A stretch of 64,000 nt of DNA from Mesorhizobium wenxiniae (GTDB taxonomy: Bacteria; Pseudomonadota; Alphaproteobacteria; Rhizobiales; Rhizobiaceae). Shown here piece by piece: positions 58,202 to 64,000 of this stretch (position 1 is the first letter of the stretch; each line of letters begins with the position of its first letter). Position numbers and translations under genes: made by a program. The DNA is taken from NCBI RefSeq assembly GCF_002284535.1, contig NZ_NPKH01000024.1:186001-250000 (forward strand), written 5' to 3'. The notes beneath the pieces were generated by a model. The model was not told the origin of the DNA and did not search any database. It worked only from the letters and a program-made list of their open reading frames with translations.

Positions 58202-59182
58202 ATGACGGCAGCACCCATCGAGACCGGCCTCAAAGGTTCCTCCGAGCGTGACAGGCTGGCGCGGGCGCGCCTGCTGCGCGGCTTGCTGCCGGCATTGTCG
58301 CTGGTACTGGTGCTGCTGGCGATCGCCTGGCTCAACCCGCGCGCCATCAGCTATTTCGGCTTCAGCCTGATGCTCAATTTGGCGATCCCGATCGCCCTGG
58401 CGACGATCGCGCAGATGTTCGTCATCGCCGGCAACGAACTCGATCTGTCGATCGGCACTTTTGTCGGTTTCGTCGGCTGCGTCACGGCGACGTGGCTGAA
58501 GGATGCGCCGCTGGTCGGCGTCTTGATCCTGCTCGGGTCGATCGGCGTCTATGCACTGCTCGGCGCGCTGATCTATCTGCGCAATTTGCCTTCAATCGTC
58601 GTGACGCTCGGCATGAGCTTTGTCTGGCAGGGTCTGGCCATCCTCATCCTGCCGAAGCCCGGCGGCAAAGCGCCGGACTGGCTGCTGTCGCTCATGGCCT
58701 TCAAGCCGCCTCTCATCCCCTTTCCCATCATTGCGGCGCTGCTGATCGCGGCGGTCGTCCATTTCGGGCTGATGCGCACCTCCTATGGCGTGATCCTGCG
58801 CGGATCGGGCGGCAATGCCGCCGCACTCGAACGCGCCGGCTGGTCGCTGCTCAAGACCAAGGTCGTGCTGTTCGCACTGGCTGGCCTGTTTGGGGTGCTG
58901 TCCGGCATGGCCCTGATCGGCATCACCACCTCGGCCGACGCCAATATCGGCAATGGCTACACGCTGCTTGCGATCGCCGGCGTCATCCTCGGCGGCGGCG
59001 AATTCGTCGGCGGCCGGGTATCGCCGATCGGCGCGGTCATCGGGGCGCTGACGCTGGCGCTCGCCGCGTCGCCGTTGCTCACCTTCATGCACATCCCGCC
59101 CGATTGGCAGGTTGCCGCCAATGGCGCCATCCTCATCATCGTGCTGGCGGCCCGGATGCTCATCAGCCGTAGGGAGAGGTGA
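58202..59182 (+). CDS. Sugar ABC transporter permease 1 (RbsC-type)
   Basis: 326-residue inner-membrane protein of the BPD_transp_2 family with about eight to ten helices. Seen: IPIALATIAQMFVIAGNELDLSIGTFVGFVG, the family motif after helix 3, and ANIGNGYTLLAIAGVILGGGEFVGGRVSPIGAVIGAL near the C-terminus. It starts one base after the ATPase stop. It probably forms a heterodimer with the next gene product. Confidence 0.92.
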   Translation: MTAAPIETGLKGSSERDRLARARLLRGLLPALSLVLVLLAIAWLNPRAISYFGFSLMLNLAIPIALATIAQMFVIAGNELDLSIGTFVGFVGCVTATWLKDAPLVGVLILLGSIGVYALLGALIYLRNLPSIVVTLGMSFVWQGLAILILPKPGGKAPDWLLSLMAFKPPLIPFPIIAALLIAAVVHFGLMRTSYGVILRGSGGNAAALERAGWSLLKTKVVLFALAGLFGVLSGMALIGITTSADANIGNGYTLLAIAGVILGGGEFVGGRVSPIGAVIGALTLALAASPLLTFMHIPPDWQVAANGAILIIVLAARMLISRRER

Positions 59183-59185
59183 GCG

Positions 59186-60133
59186 ATGGCATCATTGCGA
59201 TTGCTGCTCGCCAAACCCTGGATCTGGTCCTTCATCGGCGTGCTGCTGGTGTGGCTGGCGACGATTGCCTTCACCGGCGGATATGGCGGCGGCGGCATGA
59301 TCACGGCGGCACTTTCTCTGGCCGTCTTCACCGTCATTGTCGGTGTCGGCCAGATGTTCGTCATCACGCTCGGACCAGGCAATGTCGACCTGTCGCTGCC
59401 GGCCAATATCGGCCTCGCCAGCGCCGTCGCCATGAAGGTGATGGACGGGAATGATGCGATGATCGCTGTCGGGCTGCTGGCGGCGGTGGCCTGCGGCATG
59501 GCCATCGGCGCCGCCAATTATCTCTTGATCTGGGCGCTGCGCATTCCGCCGATCATCGCCACATTATCGGCGAGCTTCATCATCCAGTCGATCGACATCA
59601 GCTATGGCCGCGGTTTGCAGATCAAGCCGCCGCCGGGCTTTGCCAATTTCACCAACTGGCAGATTCTTGGCATTCCGGTGCTGGCGATCCTCACCGTGCT
59701 GTTCACCATCGGCGCTGCAATCGCGCTGCAGCGCATGATCTATGGCCGTTCGGTGCTGGCGATCGGCCAGAACATCCGCGCCGCATGGCTGGCCGGCGTC
59801 AATGTCGGCCGCGTTCGCTTCCTCACCTACACGCTATCGGGCGCGCTCGGCGGCCTCGACGGGGCGCTGCTTGCCGGCTATTTCCGCGGCGCCAATGTCG
59901 ACATCGGCAACGAGTACCTGCTGGCCTCGATCGCCGTCGTCGTCATCGGCGGCACGTCGGTGGCCGGCGGCAAGGCCAACGTGCCGGGTGTCTGGGGCGC
60001 GGCCCTGTTCCTGGTGCTGCTTTTGACCATGCTCAACACGTTCGGCGTCAGCGCCGGCGTCCGGCTGCTGCTGACCGGACTGATCATCGTCGGCGTCATC
60101 ACCGCCGCGGGCGGCCAGAAGGCGCTGCGCTGA
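59186..60133 (+). CDS. Sugar ABC transporter permease 2 (RbsC-type)
   Basis: 315 residues, paralogous to permease 1. Seen: VGVGQMFVITLGPGNVDLSLPANIGLAS (counterpart of the AGxDLS motif), IPPIIATLSASFIIQSIDISY, and LLASIAVVVIGGTSVAGGKANVPGVWGAAL at the C-terminus. ATG 59186 lies three bases after the preceding stop, with GGAGAGGT upstream. Two different permeases with a double ATPase make a complete importer. Confidence 0.92.
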   Translation: MASLRLLLAKPWIWSFIGVLLVWLATIAFTGGYGGGGMITAALSLAVFTVIVGVGQMFVITLGPGNVDLSLPANIGLASAVAMKVMDGNDAMIAVGLLAAVACGMAIGAANYLLIWALRIPPIIATLSASFIIQSIDISYGRGLQIKPPPGFANFTNWQILGIPVLAILTVLFTIGAAIALQRMIYGRSVLAIGQNIRAAWLAGVNVGRVRFLTYTLSGALGGLDGALLAGYFRGANVDIGNEYLLASIAVVVIGGTSVAGGKANVPGVWGAALFLVLLLTMLNTFGVSAGVRLLLTGLIIVGVITAAGGQKALR

Positions 60134-60259
60134 AGTAGCGTCAGTCCCTGTCGGCCGGTCCTGACGAGAGCCTGCTGCAAAACATCCCGGTTCCCATCCG
60201 GGCATTGGCCCTGTAAATCGGTCGGCGCGGTTCGGCCGTCATCATTGCGAGAGATTTGG

Positions 60260-62329
<2,070 letters not shown>

Positions 62330-62360
62330 ACTGAGCGAGGCCATTTTAGAAAATCGTGGA

Positions 62361-63173
62361 CTACCGAATCCGCGCGTCCATGATCTCGACAAAACGCGCG
62401 AAAAGACCAGCCTGCGATTTGATCTTGAGCTTGCGATAGATGTTGCGGCGGTGGACCTTTACGGTTCCCGGTACGATGCGCATCGCCCTGGCTATCGATT
62501 CCGTCGAATGTCCCTGAAGCACCAGATCGACGACATGCTTTTCGCGCGGTGTGAGCGAAAGGCTCTTCCAGATATGAGCACGTTCGAACTCGTTGACCGG
62601 CGCAATCGCCTCGTCCTGCTTCGTCTCTGCCGGTTCGTCGGCCGGAAGGGCCGGCCAGCGCAGCCTTGCGAAACCGATCACCGCCGGCGCCATGTCGCGC
62701 AGCAATCTGGCATCGGCGGTTCCGAAGGGTCCCGAAGCATGCAGTCGCATCAGCGAGACCACCAGCGCGTCTTTTCCCGGCAGCGGCACGAAGAAGCCGA
62801 CCTCTTCGGCCAGTTTGGTCTGGCTATAGTAGGAGCGGTAATATTCGCTGGCATAGAAGCGGTCGGGCGCCAGCTCGCGCATGCGCCAAAAACCTTCCTT
62901 GCGCTCGACCGCCGCATGGTGGAACGGGTCGAGCAGATAAGGCCCCTCCTGATAGAGCGCGACGAAGACGTGGCTTTCGGCTGGCGAAAACGTCTCGAAC
63001 AGCAGCGGCGGCCGCGAGGCGCCGCGATACCCGAAGACCACACAGTGATCGAAGCTGACATGCTGCCGCAGCCAGGTGACCATCGCCTTGCCGAAAAGCT
63101 CGCCGCTCGTCTCCCGTGTCGCAGCGATGAGCGCAGCGAGCTGGTTGTATTCGTCGCTGCGCGATACGTTCAA
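62361..63173 (-). CDS. LuxR-type transcriptional regulator
   Basis: 270 residues: an N-terminal sensor-like domain of about 190 residues (FDHCVVFGYRGASRPPLLFE, with many aromatics but not the acyl-homoserine-lactone residue set) and a C-terminal LuxR HTH (about 205-265) with LTPREKHVVDLVLQGHSTESIARAMRIVPGTVKVHRRNIYRKLKI. The start is best at TTG 63173, with AAGGGG upstream. It is divergent from a PotA-like ABC gene, and a palindrome lies between the two. Probably controls that transporter (inference). Confidence 0.85.
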   Translation of the reverse strand: MNVSRSDEYNQLAALIAATRETSGELFGKAMVTWLRQHVSFDHCVVFGYRGASRPPLLFETFSPAESHVFVALYQEGPYLLDPFHHAAVERKEGFWRMRELAPDRFYASEYYRSYYSQTKLAEEVGFFVPLPGKDALVVSLMRLHASGPFGTADARLLRDMAPAVIGFARLRWPALPADEPAETKQDEAIAPVNEFERAHIWKSLSLTPREKHVVDLVLQGHSTESIARAMRIVPGTVKVHRRNIYRKLKIKSQAGLFARFVEIMDARIR

Positions 63174-63204
63174 TTTATACCCCTTTAAATGAGAAAATAG
63201 ACCA

Positions 63205-63230
63205 AGTATACCACCTGCGAGGTATATACT
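63205..63230. promoter_or_regulatory. Lux-box-like dyad between regulator and ABC gene
   Basis: AGTATACC (63205-63212), eight bases, GGTATATACT (63221-63230): inverted repeat with a 2-base insertion in one arm. It is set in an AT-rich region otherwise rare here, between the divergent LuxR and ABC genes. Candidate operator. Confidence 0.5.
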
Positions 63231-63286
63231 AGTCACCGTTGGCTCTGATAGCGTCGTGAAAATCGCCTTCGCTGGAGCCCGCAGCT

Positions 63287-64000
63287 TTGACCGCAGTACC
63301 CGATATCGAGTTTCGCGGGGTCACCAAACGCTACGGCAGCGTGACTGCGGTCAGCGGCATCGATCTTGCCATCCCGCCATCTGCCTTTGTCGCTCTGCTC
63401 GGGCCGTCCGGCTGCGGCAAGACAACCTGCCTGCGCATGATCGGCGGCTTCGAACAGCCGAGCGAAGGTGCGGTGTTCATCCGCGGCCGCGATATGGCCG
63501 GCACGCCGCCCTACCGGCGGCCGGTCAACATGGTGTTCCAGCAATATGCGCTGTTCCCGCATCTGGATGTCGAGGACAACATCGCCTATGGGCTGCGCCA
63601 GGCGCGGCCGCGGTTGGCGTCGCGGGAGATCAGCCTGAGGGCAGGCGAGGCGCTCGCCATGGTGCGGCTTGCCGGCTACGGCCGCCGCAAGATCCACGAG
63701 CTTTCCGGTGGCCAGCAGCAGCGTGTCGCCTTGGCGCGCGCGCTGGTCAACAAGCCGGCGGTGCTGCTGCTCGACGAGCCGCTGGCGGCGCTCGACAAGA
63801 AGTTGCGCACAGACATGCAGATAGAGTTGCAGAACCTGCAGCGCGAGATCGGCATCACCTTCGTCCTTGTCACGCACGACCAGGAAGAAGCCCTGTCGAT
63901 GAGCGATTTCGTCTGCGTCATGAATGGCGGGCGCATCGTCCAGCTCGGACAGCCCAGCGAAATCTATGACGAGCCCGCCGACCTGTTCGTCGCCGACTTC
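63287..64000 (+). CDS. PotA-like ABC transporter ATPase, 3' end cut off
   Basis: First 238 codons of an importer ATPase of the PotA/CysA (spermidine, thiamine or Fe type) group. Seen: GPSGCGKTTCLRMIGGFEQP (Walker A), the Q-loop VFQQYALFPHL, signature ELSGGQQQRVALARAL, Walker B LLLDEPLAALD and the switch His in VTHDQEEAL. The TOBE domain lies beyond the window. It starts at TTG 63287 (GGAG ten bases upstream), with no ATG or GTG start that fits. The LuxR regulator is divergent, and partner genes are expected downstream. Confidence 0.92.
   Translation, partial: MTAVPDIEFRGVTKRYGSVTAVSGIDLAIPPSAFVALLGPSGCGKTTCLRMIGGFEQPSEGAVFIRGRDMAGTPPYRRPVNMVFQQYALFPHLDVEDNIAYGLRQARPRLASREISLRAGEALAMVRLAGYGRRKIHELSGGQQQRVALARALVNKPAVLLLDEPLAALDKKLRTDMQIELQNLQREIGITFVLVTHDQEEALSMSDFVCVMNGGRIVQLGQPSEIYDEPADLFVADF

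Overview
The window is about 64 kb of GC-rich DNA, almost entirely coding, from an alphaproteobacterium of the order Hyphomicrobiales (Rhizobiales). Gene content points to the Mesorhizobium/Phyllobacteriaceae side of the order. Supporting points are a MucR/Ros zinc-finger regulator, glnK-amtB behind a sigma-54 promoter, the hemC-hemD / Mic60-like / HemY block, L19 with a long Ala/Glu-rich tail, sdhCDAB, two GGDEF proteins, and several families of small palindromic intergenic elements that look typical of Mesorhizobium. The genus is an inference. No rRNA, tRNA, CRISPR array, insertion sequence or prophage was recognised; most of the window reads as core chromosome.

Layout. 1-7 kb: the 3' part of lpdA, a Pro/Ala-rich membrane protein, a TraB/GumN-like protein, xerC, then rimM-trmD and rplS with a TauE/SafE permease gene set between them on the other strand. 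7-10 kb: an amino-acid ABC binding protein and permease separated by a palindromic element, plus a methyltransferase. 10-15 kb: leuC, then a tandem pair of membrane GGDEF genes. 15-20 kb: small exported proteins and sdhCDAB. 20-24 kb: small stress or unknown genes, a UbiH-family hydroxylase and tesB. 24-33 kb: glnK-amtB, ftsK, a LolA-like gene, xthA, a cNMP-binding protein and an OmpR-type regulator. 33-37 kb: an L,D-transpeptidase, DUF1127, LysR, DUF1761, a METTL20-like methyltransferase, EVE and YCII proteins. 37-45 kb: gpsA-tsaD diverging from hemC-hemD-(Mic60-like)-hemY, then a TerB-like protein and a class I amidotransferase.

45-49 kb is a small redox-type locus: an SDR, an exported protein, and a divergent HxlR regulator with two dyad sites. 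MFS and MucR genes follow. 49.7-55.4 kb holds a co-directional carbon cluster: a cytoplasmic GH15 glucan hydrolase, gnd, zwf and a ROK glucokinase. Together these could take alpha-glucan to glucose, glucose-6-phosphate and ribulose-5-phosphate, but no lactonase gene is present. 55.6-60.1 kb is a complete RbsABC-type sugar ABC importer behind a GntR-like operator. A fused enoyl-CoA hydratase/3-hydroxyacyl-CoA dehydrogenase follows. The window ends with a LuxR-type regulator divergent from a PotA-like ABC ATPase that runs off the edge.

No radically new system was found. The best unexplained signals are octamer repeat arrays that start at the stop codons of two convergent genes (33.7 kb), a duplicated start-site leader shared by two neighbouring genes (46.5/47.1 kb), the paired HxlR-type dyads, three TTAA-N7-TTAA (CtrA-like) sites, a 51-bp in-frame duplication at the start of an ABC ATPase, and nested palindromic elements that often begin at a stop codon.
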